This document shows positions 55,482-63,822 of a stretch of DNA of 64,000 nt, one piece after another. Where the stretch lies: assembly GCF_023721815.1 (NCBI RefSeq), contig NZ_JAMDLI010000022.1, positions 62,001 through 126,000 on the forward strand, given 5' to 3'. The DNA is from Pleomorphomonas sp. JP5. Its GTDB lineage: Bacteria; Pseudomonadota; Alphaproteobacteria; Rhizobiales; Pleomorphomonadaceae. The notes under the pieces were generated by a model, which was not told the DNA's origin, made no database searches, and saw nothing but the letters and a program-made list of their open reading frames with translations. A program made the translations under genes and the position numbers. The first letter of the stretch is position 1. Every line of letters starts with the position of its first letter.

Positions 55482-55855
55482 TGGAACGCGTGGTTCACGC
55501 CATTCAGTGCATCGGCTGCCCGATCGGTTGCGGCGGCGAGGTGGTCGTCGAGAACGGCGCCGTGGCCGAGATGTCCGGCTTCACCTGCAACAAGGGGCTC
55601 GCCTATGCCGCCGAGGAAGTGGTGGCGCCCAAGCGCATGGTGACGACGACGGTAAGGGTGTCAGGCGGTGGCCTGGCGCTGTTGCCGGTTGTCTCGGCGG
55701 CGCCGGTCCCCAAGGAGCGCATCTTCGACTGTCTGCGCCTCCTGCGTGGCGTCACGGTTGCCGCTCCGGTGGCCGAGGGGGCCGTCATTGTTTCCGATGC
55801 GTTGGGCCTGGGCGTCGATTTTCGCGCCGCCCGCGACATTTCGTCCCTTCAGTAG
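55478..55855 (+). CDS. DUF1667 protein, third gene of the GlpA-like trio
   Basis: The 125-residue protein has a cysteine cluster at its start (CIGCPIGCGGEV and FTCNKG, about residues 11-38), likely to bind an Fe-S cluster, and ends with a DUF1667-type domain (APVPKERIFDCLRLLRG). It starts inside the stop of the previous gene. DUF1667 proteins regularly follow GlpA-like and FAD/NAD oxidoreductase genes; an electron-transfer role is inferred. Its stop region overlaps the convergent WcaJ-type gene by seven bases. Confidence 0.88.
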   Translation: MMERVVHAIQCIGCPIGCGGEVVVENGAVAEMSGFTCNKGLAYAAEEVVAPKRMVTTTVRVSGGGLALLPVVSAAPVPKERIFDCLRLLRGVTVAAPVAEGAVIVSDALGLGVDFRAARDISSLQ

Positions 55856-57327
55856 GCGTTTTCCTGGTTGAGGATGCGGATCGGCGTCAACATGAGTATG
55901 TAGAGGTCGAACAGCACCGACCAGTTTTCGATGTAGTAGAGATCGTGCTCGACGCGGGCCTGGATCTTGTCGGGCGTATCGACTTCGCCGCGCCAGCCGT
56001 TGATCTGCGCCCAACCGGTGACGCCGGGCTTCACCTTGTGGCGGGCGAAGTAGCCGTCGACCACTTCTTCCCAGAGCTTGTGCTGGGTGTGGGCGTTGAC
56101 GGCGTGGGGGCGGGGGCCGACCAGCGACAGGTCGCCCTTCAGCACGTTGAACAGCTGCGGCAGTTCGTCGATCGAGGTCTTGCGGATGAAGCGCCCGACC
56201 GGCGTCACGCGTGGATCGCCGCGCGTCACCACTTTCTCGGCCTTGATGTCCGCCTGATCGGCGTACATCGAACGGAACTTCATCACCGAGATCACCTCGT
56301 TGTTGAAGCCATAGCGCGGCTGCCGGAACAGGACGGGCCCCTTGGATGTCGCCTTCACGGCGATGGCCGCGCCGATCATCACTGGTGACAGCGCGACGAT
56401 GGCAAGACTGGCGATGACCACGTCGAACATCCGCTTGGACACTTGCGACCAGCCGGTGATCGGTCGATCGAACAGATCCAGGAAGGGGACACGGCCGATA
56501 TAGGAGTAGGAGCGCGGCCGAAGGCGCAGCTTGCTGGAGTGAGCGGACAGGCGAATGTCGACCGGTAGCACCCAGAGCTTTTTCAGAAGCTGCAGGATAC
56601 GGACTTCGGCGGTGGCGGGCAGGGCGACGATCACGAGGTCGATGGCGGCGAGGCGGGCGAAGTCCACGAGATCGGAGGTGTTGCCGAGCTTGGGAAAGCC
56701 TTGCTGACTTTCCGGACTGCGGTCGTCGTTGCGATCGTCGAAGATGCCGAGGATGGCGAGTTCGTTGCCGCCGGTTTCCTCCAGCGCGGTGATGAGGGAC
56801 TCGGCCATGGCGCCGCCGCCAAGGATGACGGCTCTCTTCTGCAACCGCCCGGCGCGGGTCAGCCGGCGCGTCGCCAGCGTCGTGGCGGCAGAGGCGAGGC
56901 CGAGTGCCATCACGCCCGACACGTACCAGGCCAGAAACCACAGCCGAGCGACCTCGGGTACGCCATCGCCAATGATCAGCATCACCGAGACGAAGCCGAA
57001 GACGCTCGACCAGGCGACCAGAATCTTGGCGAACCGCTGGGAGTGACGGCGCAAGAGCGACAGGTCGTTGGCGCCAAGGATCTGGGCGACGAGCAGCGTC
57101 AGGACAGCGGTGCCGACCGGAATCGTGATCGTCATACCAGTGAGCGATACCGAGAACAGCGGCAGAAGGGCGATGCCGATGACGGCCAGGCAGAGGCCTT
57201 CGAAGGCGGCGGCGACGCCACTTACCAGCGAGGGGGCGATGGTGGCGTCACGATAGTTTCGAGCGAGGGCTTCCGCCGTCGACGGAAGGTGGGAAGCGGG
57301 CCCCGAGCCCGGCTCTGTGACGTTCAT
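55849..57327 (-). CDS. Exopolysaccharide priming glycosyltransferase, WcaJ type
   Basis: The 492-residue protein has four or five N-terminal membrane helices (about 30-155), a Rossmann-like cytoplasmic domain (RAVILGGGAMAESL, about 165-250), and a C-terminal bacterial sugar transferase domain (about 295-492) with VMKFRSMYAD, SIDELPQLFNVLKGDLS and VGPRP. It transfers sugar-1-phosphate (glucose or galactose) to undecaprenyl phosphate, the first step of exopolysaccharide or colanic-acid-like synthesis. Its 3' end overlaps the DUF1667 gene. The export lipoprotein gene lies 107 bases upstream, same strand. Confidence 0.93.
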   Translation of the reverse strand: MNVTEPGSGPASHLPSTAEALARNYRDATIAPSLVSGVAAAFEGLCLAVIGIALLPLFSVSLTGMTITIPVGTAVLTLLVAQILGANDLSLLRRHSQRFAKILVAWSSVFGFVSVMLIIGDGVPEVARLWFLAWYVSGVMALGLASAATTLATRRLTRAGRLQKRAVILGGGAMAESLITALEETGGNELAILGIFDDRNDDRSPESQQGFPKLGNTSDLVDFARLAAIDLVIVALPATAEVRILQLLKKLWVLPVDIRLSAHSSKLRLRPRSYSYIGRVPFLDLFDRPITGWSQVSKRMFDVVIASLAIVALSPVMIGAAIAVKATSKGPVLFRQPRYGFNNEVISVMKFRSMYADQADIKAEKVVTRGDPRVTPVGRFIRKTSIDELPQLFNVLKGDLSLVGPRPHAVNAHTQHKLWEEVVDGYFARHKVKPGVTGWAQINGWRGEVDTPDKIQARVEHDLYYIENWSVLFDLYILMLTPIRILNQENAY

Positions 57328-57433
57328 CGCAACTCATCCTCGCATATCATAGCGAACGAAGCCGCCATGATGGGCCAAAAACACTGAGGCGGAGTAAAGG
57401 GACGGCGACAGAGCGTCTTTGGCAGTTGCTTCG

Positions 57434-58003
57434 TCAGAACAGCCGCTGGGCGACACGCAGGACATCGCCGGGCCGGACCAGGGCGCTCGGCGGGAGTGTG
57501 CCTGTGTAGAGCTTGCCGTTCAGGCGACGAGACACGGCGATGCCGCCTTCGTTGGCGCGTGAGGTAAAGCCACCGGCAATGGCGATGGCGGTCTCGACGG
57601 TCATTGTGTTGACGTAGCTGTACTGCCCGGGATTGCGTACTTCGCCCATGATGAAGAAGGGACGATAGGTGTCGACTTCCACCGTGACGTCGGGATTGTT
57701 GAGATAGCCTCTCTTGAGACCACGGGTGAGCGCACCGGCCAGCTCCTGCGTGGTCAGGCCACGGGCCGTGACGTTTCCGACCAGTGGATAGGCGATGTAG
57801 CCCGCCTGATCGACGGAGAATGTGCCGGAGAGCGCCGTCTGCTCGAAGACGGTGACGCGCAGCTTGTCGCCGCTGTCGAGGCGGTAGGGGCCGTCGAGTC
57901 CGTCGGGAATCGGGGAGGAAGCGCCCACCGCCCGCCGCCGGGGCGCGGTCGTACAGGCGCCGAGGCCGAGCAAAGCCAGACCGAGAAAGGCGCGTCGCCG
58001 CAT
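57434..58003 (-). CDS. Polysaccharide export lipoprotein (Wza/ExoF-like)
   Basis: The 189-residue protein has a lipoprotein signal (LGLALLGLGAC, lipobox about 7-17), a polysaccharide-export (Poly_export) domain with YRLDSGDKLRVTVFEQ, and one SLBB domain (VEVDTYRPFFIMGEVRNPG onward). It lacks the long C-terminal helix of Wza, so it is of the shorter, rhizobial ExoF kind. It probably serves outer-membrane export of the polymer started by the WcaJ-type protein. A divergent gene (58188) encodes the co-polymerase. Confidence 0.9.
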   Translation of the reverse strand: MRRRAFLGLALLGLGACTTAPRRRAVGASSPIPDGLDGPYRLDSGDKLRVTVFEQTALSGTFSVDQAGYIAYPLVGNVTARGLTTQELAGALTRGLKRGYLNNPDVTVEVDTYRPFFIMGEVRNPGQYSYVNTMTVETAIAIAGGFTSRANEGGIAVSRRLNGKLYTGTLPPSALVRPGDVLRVAQRLF

Positions 58004-58187
58004 GCGATTGTCCCCATGAAATCAGCGAGAATACGGGAACCGACCCTAGTCTGGCATGGTTAAGGAAAGGAAAACGCAGTTTAACGACTCTTTATCAAGT
58101 CTTTCCGAGGGGCGAGAATCTGGGGACCTCGGTAACATTTTTGCGATGTTTAACGGGCTGGTTACCATACCCGCCCATGCTTTTCGC

Positions 58188-59561
58188 ATGGAAAGGCAAG
58201 CTCCGCCCTTGAACGTGTTCGGTGCGCCTCCTGCCGGTGAGGCGGGTGGCGGTGCGCGTCAGGCTGTCTTGCAGTCCGCTTGGCGCCGGAAGGCCTTGCT
58301 GGTCGTGTTGGCTGCGTCCGTGGCCATTGTGACATACGGTTTTCTCTCCACTTTGCAGTCGGGCGTCGAAGTTCGTGCCCGTCTCGCTGTCGATCGGACG
58401 AGCGCGGCGGAAAGTATCGTCGATTCCGAGTTCCTATCGGCTCAGGCAAAGCTCATCACGTCGCGCGACACCCTTCGCCGGGCCGCTACCGAACTCGGTG
58501 TGACCGATGTCCGCGCCGTGTTCAAACCGCCGCTCCACGTGAGTCTTCTGGCGGCTGTGGGCATGGGGAGCGCCGGCAAGCTGGTTGCTCCGGAAGAGAA
58601 GTTGACCGAGGCTCTCGCGGCCGGCTTCTCGGCTGCGCCGTCTGGCTATGGTCGGCTGATCGACATCCGATTCTCGGCCGACAATCCGGACTTTGCCATT
58701 CGTTTCGTCAATCGAGTCGTCGGCGATTATCTCCAGCTACAGGCGACGAGCGGTGGCGTCGGTGCCAGATTGGTTTCCGGTGCGACACGGGTCGAGCAGG
58801 CGGCAAACATTTCGCCCTGGGTGGGTGGTGCCTTGGCCGGTCTGCTCGTGCTTGCCTTGGGCGCGGCAGCGGCCGTCATTGGCCGCCAGCGTCGCCGAGA
58901 GATCGGCGAACAACCAGAGGAAGCTCCGCTCGTCGTGGATGCCTTTGAGCCCGTTTCTCCAAAGACCGTCGCTCAGGAGACTCGTCCGGCGACAGTGGAG
59001 ATCGAAAGGCTCGCCGATGCCGCGACCGTTGCTCCCGCCAGCGCCCTCGTCGACCTCGCCGAGCGTCGCCGGGTCGCTGTCGCGAGTTTCGGAGACGGCG
59101 GCGAGAATCGTCGCCTTATCGACGAGCTGACGCGAGATGGCGGCTTCAACGGTGCGCGTATCGTCGTTGTTGATGCGAGTCGGCATGCCGACGACCAGCC
59201 TGGCCTCGCCGAGCTTCTGGCGGGAGAAGCCGACTTCACCGACGCCATCCAACGCAATGCCAGTTCGCGCGCCCACGAGATCGGTCCCGGTCGCCGTCCG
59301 CTGGGGACGCTCGCCGATGACGCCGAGTCTGCCGCGATGCTGCTTGAAACGCTGGAACAGACCTACGATCTCGTGCTGATCGACCTTGGACGGCTGCGGG
59401 CCGACCCGGCTTTCGCGCTGTTCGCTCGGCTTGCCGGACAACTCATGCTGACGGGCGATGCCGATTCCGCCGCCGTCGATACGCTTCTGGCCGCGCTCGG
59501 CCGCCGGGGCGTCACCAGCATCACGCGCGTGGCGAAGGCGGCCGGCGAGATCGCGGCCTGA
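58188..59561 (+). CDS. Wzz/ExoP-like co-polymerase with a degenerate kinase domain
   Basis: The 457-residue protein has two membrane helices (about 36-56 and 205-225) around a short Wzz-like periplasmic domain, and a cytoplasmic domain (about 290-457) that follows the BY-kinase layout: strand RRVAVASFGDGGENRR, VVVDASRHADDQPGLAELL (Walker A' type) and YDLVLIDLGRL (Walker B). The Walker A motif, normally GxxGxGKS/T, reads FGDGGENRR with no Lys, and the C-terminal tyrosine cluster is missing. It should not be an active kinase. The start is unsure: ATG 58146 and 58056 are also in frame, but none has a strong ribosome site. Confidence 0.82.
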   Translation: MERQAPPLNVFGAPPAGEAGGGARQAVLQSAWRRKALLVVLAASVAIVTYGFLSTLQSGVEVRARLAVDRTSAAESIVDSEFLSAQAKLITSRDTLRRAATELGVTDVRAVFKPPLHVSLLAAVGMGSAGKLVAPEEKLTEALAAGFSAAPSGYGRLIDIRFSADNPDFAIRFVNRVVGDYLQLQATSGGVGARLVSGATRVEQAANISPWVGGALAGLLVLALGAAAAVIGRQRRREIGEQPEEAPLVVDAFEPVSPKTVAQETRPATVEIERLADAATVAPASALVDLAERRRVAVASFGDGGENRRLIDELTRDGGFNGARIVVVDASRHADDQPGLAELLAGEADFTDAIQRNASSRAHEIGPGRRPLGTLADDAESAAMLLETLEQTYDLVLIDLGRLRADPAFALFARLAGQLMLTGDADSAAVDTLLAALGRRGVTSITRVAKAAGEIAA

Positions 59562-59588
59562 GCGTCTCTTTCCGAAGAGTGCAGAAGT

Positions 59589-60512
59589 CTATGTCTGGCG
59601 AACCGGGGGCGGTGCCTTCCAGAAGCCGACAATGGCTGCCGCCGCCACTATGGCAAGCGCACCGACGATACCAAAGGTATCGGGGACCGATGCGAACACC
59701 ACAAGGTCGAACAGCAAGGCCCATATCATCGCGGTGTACTCGAAGGGCGCCAGCGTCGATGCCGGCGCCCGGGCGATCGCCTCTGTCATGGCGATGTGAG
59801 CCAGTCCGCCCAGGATCCCGGAAGCGATCAGGGCCGCCAGGCCGGTGGGCGAGGTTTCCACCCAACCGAGCAGCAGGCTGAGGAGGCCGCCGAGCGCCGA
59901 CACCACCGCGAAGTAAAAGGCGATTGCCGCCGGTGTCTCAGTTGCCGTCAGCTTCTTTATCTCGATCTTGGCGAAAGCCGTGGTCAGCGCGCAAAGGACG
60001 CCGGCTCCGACGCCGAGCAGAGTTTCCAACGCCGACTCGGGCCGGGTGAAAGCCGGCACCAACATCACGATGACACCAAGAAAGCCGGCGACGGTGGCCC
60101 ACAGGACCAAGGCGCCGGGGCGTTCGCGCAGAAGCACCACCGCCGCCGGAATGGTGATCAGCGGGGCCAGAAAGGAAAGCGCGGTCGCCAGGGAAAGGGG
60201 CAGATGAGCGAGCGACAGGAACGAGAGGAACATCGCGGCGGCACCGAGCATGCTGCGCTTGAGATGGCCCATGGGGCGCCGCGTTCTCAGTCCATGCGGC
60301 AGGTCGCCACGCCACCAAAGGTAAATCAGGATCGGCCCGAGCGCCACGGCCGAGCGCCAGAACATGATCTGGCCCACAGGGGCTTCGATTGCCGCCAAGC
60401 GAACCGAAAGGCTCATCGACGCGAAGAGGAATGTTGCCAGAAGGCGAAGCGTGATGCCTCCCACCACGCTGTCGAAGAAGGCGGGACGGTCGTCGGACGT
60501 GGCCGGCGTCAT
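59589..60512 (-). CDS. EamA/DMT family transporter
   Basis: The 307-residue protein has ten predicted helices in two EamA repeats, such as LLATFLFASMSLSVRLA at the start and TEAIARAPASTLAPFEYTAMIWA in the second half. It resembles the RhaT/YdcZ-like drug/metabolite exporters, but the substrate is not evident. It ends 28 bases past the convergent co-polymerase gene and lies 21 bases after the ABC-ATPase gene, on the same strand, so it may belong to the same transcript. Confidence 0.9.
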   Translation of the reverse strand: MTPATSDDRPAFFDSVVGGITLRLLATFLFASMSLSVRLAAIEAPVGQIMFWRSAVALGPILIYLWWRGDLPHGLRTRRPMGHLKRSMLGAAAMFLSFLSLAHLPLSLATALSFLAPLITIPAAVVLLRERPGALVLWATVAGFLGVIVMLVPAFTRPESALETLLGVGAGVLCALTTAFAKIEIKKLTATETPAAIAFYFAVVSALGGLLSLLLGWVETSPTGLAALIASGILGGLAHIAMTEAIARAPASTLAPFEYTAMIWALLFDLVVFASVPDTFGIVGALAIVAAAAIVGFWKAPPPVRQT

Positions 60513-60533
60513 GGAGCGCTCTTCCTCGAGACT

Positions 60534-61295
60534 CTAGAGAAGGTAGTGAACATGGAGGCGTGCATGATGACGCGACGGCTCGACACGGGCCTCGACGGAG
60601 AAGACCTCGCGAAGAAGCTTCTCGGTCAGCACTTCCTCCGGGCGGCCCGCCGTGGCGATCTTGCCGGCCCTCATGACGATCAACCGGTCGCAGAACATGG
60701 CGGCGTGATTGAGATCGTGGAGCGCGATGATGCTGGTCACAGGGAGCTTGCTGACGAGACGGAGCAGGCTGATCTGGTGGTGAACATCCAGATGGTTGGT
60801 CGGCTCGTCGAGAAAGAGTTCCGTCGGCGTTTGAGCCAGCGCCCGCGCGATGTGGACACGCTGCTTTTCGCCGCCTGAGAGAGTCTGCCAGAGCGCGTCG
60901 CGCATGCCGGCTATTCCCGTTTTCTCGAGTGCGGCCTCGACGGCATTCTGGTCGTCGGTCGACCAGCTGGAGAACAATGACCGGTGGGGAAAGCGCCCGA
61001 GCTTGACCACGTCGATCACCTTGAGGCTGGCATTGGTCGCCGCGTGCTGTTCGACGAACGCCACCCGCTTGGCGATCGTCCGGCGATCGGCGGTTCCGAG
61101 GTCAATGCCATCGATCGTGATCCGGCCGGCGTGCGGCTGTCTCAGGCCGGCGAGGAGGCGGAGCAGCGAGGTCTTTCCGGAGCCGTTGGGGCCGAGAAGG
61201 CCCAGCGTCTCCCCAGGACGCACGTCGATCGAGACGTCGTCGACAATGGCCCGCCTGCCGATCTTCCAGGTGATCCTCTCGGCGGAAACGCTCAT
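60534..61295 (-). CDS. FecE/BtuD-type ABC ATP-binding protein
   Basis: The 253-residue protein has Walker A GPNGSGKTSL (about 35-44), the signature TLSGGEKQRVHIARALA, Walker B ELFLDEPTNHLDV and the switch His in IIALHDLNHA. It is the ATPase of a siderophore/B12/haem type importer. Its ATG overlaps the permease stop (ATGA), so the pair is coupled. Confidence 0.93.
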   Translation of the reverse strand: MSVSAERITWKIGRRAIVDDVSIDVRPGETLGLLGPNGSGKTSLLRLLAGLRQPHAGRITIDGIDLGTADRRTIAKRVAFVEQHAATNASLKVIDVVKLGRFPHRSLFSSWSTDDQNAVEAALEKTGIAGMRDALWQTLSGGEKQRVHIARALAQTPTELFLDEPTNHLDVHHQISLLRLVSKLPVTSIIALHDLNHAAMFCDRLIVMRAGKIATAGRPEEVLTEKLLREVFSVEARVEPSRHHARLHVHYLL

Positions 61296-62332
61296 GACGG
61301 ACTCCTGAACCGGTAGAGGATGGCCGAGAAGAAGGGAACGCCAACGAGCGCCGTGACGACGCCGACCGGCAAGGTCTGCCCCGGGACCAATAGCCGCGAG
61401 GCTATGTCGGCCAGAACCATGAAGACCGCGCCGGCGACCGCCGAGGCGGGCAGAAGCCGCATATGGAGAGGTCCGATGAAAAAGCGAACCGCGTGCGGCA
61501 CGACGAGGCCGACGAAGCCGATCGACCCGACCATGCTTACGATCGTCGCAGTCATTAGCGCGGTGAGCGCGAAGAGCTGCAGTCTCACCTTGCCGACGTT
61601 AAGCCCCAATGCGGCGGCGGCCTCGTCGCCGAAGGCGAAGGCATCGAGATTGCGGGCGGAGATCATGCAGGCAACGAGCCCGAAGCCTGTCACCGAGGCG
61701 ACCAGCGCCAGTTCCGGCCAACGGACGCCGCCAAAGCTGCCGAGCAGCCAGAACATCACGTCGCGCGCCTGTTGGGCATTGCCCGAGGTGGTCACGATAT
61801 AGGAGGTTGCGGCGTTGAAGAGCTGCGACGCCGCAACGCCGGCGAGGATGGTCCTGTCGGCGCCGCCGCGCGTACCGTTCGACAGGAGCGCCACGAACAG
61901 GAAGGCGCCGAATGCGCCAGCGAAGGCGCCGACGGAAAGCGAAACGGCTCCGGTGCCGATGCCCAGGATGAAGATGGCAACCGCCCCGGTCGAAGCGCCA
62001 GCCGAGATGCCGAGCACATAGGGCTCGGCCAGGGGATTGCGAAGAAGCGATTGCATGATCGCTCCCGACAGCGCCAGGCCCGCACCGCAGAAAGCCGCCA
62101 CCAGAGAGCGGCTCAGACGGTAGTCCCAGATCACCGCCTCGTGGATGGGCTCGAGCTCGATCGCCGTCCATCCGAGTCGATTGGTTATGGCGCCGAATGT
62201 CGTCGAAAGGGGGATCGGCAGGTCGCCCACCCCCACGCTGATGCCTATGACCAGCGCGACCACGATAAGCGACGCCAAGACGGCGGTGGCAACCACCGCA
62301 ACATGCCAGACGGCCGATCTCGCTTCGATCAC
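61292..62332 (-). CDS. FecCD-type ABC permease
   Basis: The 346-residue protein has ten or so helices and the FecCD pattern: DYRLSRSLVAAFCGAGLALSG, NPLAEPYVLGISAGAS, WLLGSFGG, and GFVGLVVPHAVRF, where the ATPase docks. GTG 62332 overlaps the stop of the binding-protein gene by four bases (GTGA); the open frame upstream of it reads through that gene. It works as a homodimer in the inner membrane. Confidence 0.94.
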   Translation of the reverse strand: MIEARSAVWHVAVVATAVLASLIVVALVIGISVGVGDLPIPLSTTFGAITNRLGWTAIELEPIHEAVIWDYRLSRSLVAAFCGAGLALSGAIMQSLLRNPLAEPYVLGISAGASTGAVAIFILGIGTGAVSLSVGAFAGAFGAFLFVALLSNGTRGGADRTILAGVAASQLFNAATSYIVTTSGNAQQARDVMFWLLGSFGGVRWPELALVASVTGFGLVACMISARNLDAFAFGDEAAAALGLNVGKVRLQLFALTALMTATIVSMVGSIGFVGLVVPHAVRFFIGPLHMRLLPASAVAGAVFMVLADIASRLLVPGQTLPVGVVTALVGVPFFSAILYRFRSPS

Positions 62333-63354
62333 TTCAGGTAGCCAAGGCTTCTGAGCTGGTCGGCCACCTGCTCCGCGCCATAGATGGTGCGGAGCGTGGG
62401 ATTCATGGCCTGGCCATCCATCACGACGATTGCCTTGTCGCGGACCGCGCGCATCTGGCTGACGGCAGGGTCGGTCGTCAGAAACTTGATCTTGGCTTCC
62501 GGCCTGTCGAGCTCCCAGCGATTGCGGTCCAGACTGGCGATGACGATGACATCGGGATCGGCGGCTATGATGGCTTCCCAGCCAAGGGTGGGCCACTCCG
62601 TTTCCGTATCGAGGGCATTGGCGCCGCCAAGCAGGTCGGCGATGAAGCCGGAGGCGCCGTTCTTGCCGCCGAGATAGGCATCAGCTGACGGAGACGGACT
62701 TGAGAACCAGAACAGATACTTGAGCTTGCGGTCGCCCGTCGACACCTTGGCCCGCAGTCCGGCCTCGCGCGCCCTGAAGTCGGCGATCAGCGCCTGACCG
62801 CGATCGGCTACGTCGAAGATGCGCGAGAGCTCGTCGATCTCCTTGTAGAGCAGTTCCGAGGTCCAGAGGTTGGCACGGCTTCCGTAGACATCCTTGGATC
62901 CGGATGCGTCGAGGCAGGTGCTGGGCGACAGATAGGTTGCGATTCCCAGGTTGTCGAAATCTTCGCGCTTGGCCACCTTGCTGTTCGGTCCGACGAGGCT
63001 CGGCAAGGCGGCTGCGACAAAGTCCGGCCGTTCGCCGAGAATGGATTCGAAGGTGGGGAACTCGGTGGAGAGAAGCTTTACCTTGGCGTTGGCTTCGGCG
63101 AACTCGTCGAGCACCTTGCTCGGCCAGAAGGCGGTGCCCACCATCCGCTCCTCAAGGCCAAGGGCCAGCATGATTTCCGCGCTGTTCTGGCCAAATCCTA
63201 CCGCGCGCTGTGGCGCCTTCGCATAGGTGGCGGCCTGTCCGCAGTTGTCGATTGTCAGTGGGTAGCTCGTCGGCTCGGCCCACGCCTCGGTCGGCAGGAC
63301 ATTGACGAGGGCCAGAAGCCCGGCGGCAACGACGGTGGACGTGTACGCGGTCAT
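62329..63354 (-). CDS. ABC substrate-binding protein (metal-chelate/cofactor type)
   Basis: The 341-residue protein has a signal peptide (about 1-26, VVAAGLLALVNVLPTEAWA) and a class III (BtuF/FecB-like) fold with YPLTIDNCGQAATY, SAEIMLALGLEERMVGTAFW and SILGERPDFVAA. It has a Cys in DNCGQ and one in PSTCLD; these two may form a disulfide. This pattern recalls a family of chelate/cofactor binders whose ligand is not settled. Iron-siderophore, haem and cobalamin remain possible. GAGGAGCAGGA fixes ATG 63354. Confidence 0.9.
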   Translation of the reverse strand: MTAYTSTVVAAGLLALVNVLPTEAWAEPTSYPLTIDNCGQAATYAKAPQRAVGFGQNSAEIMLALGLEERMVGTAFWPSKVLDEFAEANAKVKLLSTEFPTFESILGERPDFVAAALPSLVGPNSKVAKREDFDNLGIATYLSPSTCLDASGSKDVYGSRANLWTSELLYKEIDELSRIFDVADRGQALIADFRAREAGLRAKVSTGDRKLKYLFWFSSPSPSADAYLGGKNGASGFIADLLGGANALDTETEWPTLGWEAIIAADPDVIVIASLDRNRWELDRPEAKIKFLTTDPAVSQMRAVRDKAIVVMDGQAMNPTLRTIYGAEQVADQLRSLGYLK

Positions 63355-63822
63355 TCCTGCTCCTCGTGCAAACGCATTGTTCCTTGCCCGCGCCTGACAA
63401 GAGGGCGAGACCAAAGTGGCTGCTTTGCGGAGTTATCGGTACGCCGACACTGGCGGTCTTTGGCCCCTCGGCGAACTGGCGCTCGTCGACGCCTCGAATA
63501 TCCTGATGTAAGAAATCCACTTTTCGGCCGTATGCATTAATGCAAATGCGATCCATTTGCAAATACGGATACAGACGGATGCGGCACTTGCACATCGCAA
63601 TGAAGTCAAAGGGAAATCACAGGGCGCGCGTTATCTTCTCGCGTCGTCGACTTGCAGCTGTCCGGGCACATACGCGAGTTCAGGCAGTCTCCGGTTCGCC
63701 CGTGCCGGCGGTCCGGAGGCTGAACCCCTGCGGGAGAGCTAGCGGTTCGAGTGGAGCTTTTGAATTTGACATTTGAGCGGGCGCTCTATGTGAGGCGGGA
63801 CTCAAATGTCAAATTCGCTCCA
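63355..63822. other. Upstream region of the ABC importer
   Basis: These 468 bases hold no gene I can support. They contain the palindromes at 63533-63561 and the inverted repeat at 63750-63824, listed separately. No complete cobalamin riboswitch was recognised; only loose similarity to one of its boxes (GCAGCCAC on the minus strand) occurs. Confidence 0.5.
63533..63561. promoter_or_regulatory. Overlapping palindromes upstream of the ABC importer
   Basis: TGCATTAATGCA (63533-63544) is a perfect 12-base palindrome. It overlaps TGCAAATG-CGATC-CATTTGCA (63541-63561), a perfect 8-5-8 inverted repeat. Both lie about 180-210 bases before the binding-protein start. They look like sites for a dimeric regulator such as a Fur-family protein, but I cannot name it. 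Confidence 0.6.

Noticed and set aside
61600-62596. N-terminal extension of the FecCD permease over the binding-protein gene
   Set aside because: The GTG overlapping the previous stop gives a normal FecCD N-terminus; the extension is His/Arg-rich noise.
63355-63480. Possible cobalamin riboswitch before the ABC importer
   Set aside because: Only a loose match to one box; the B12-box consensus and the surrounding helices are missing.
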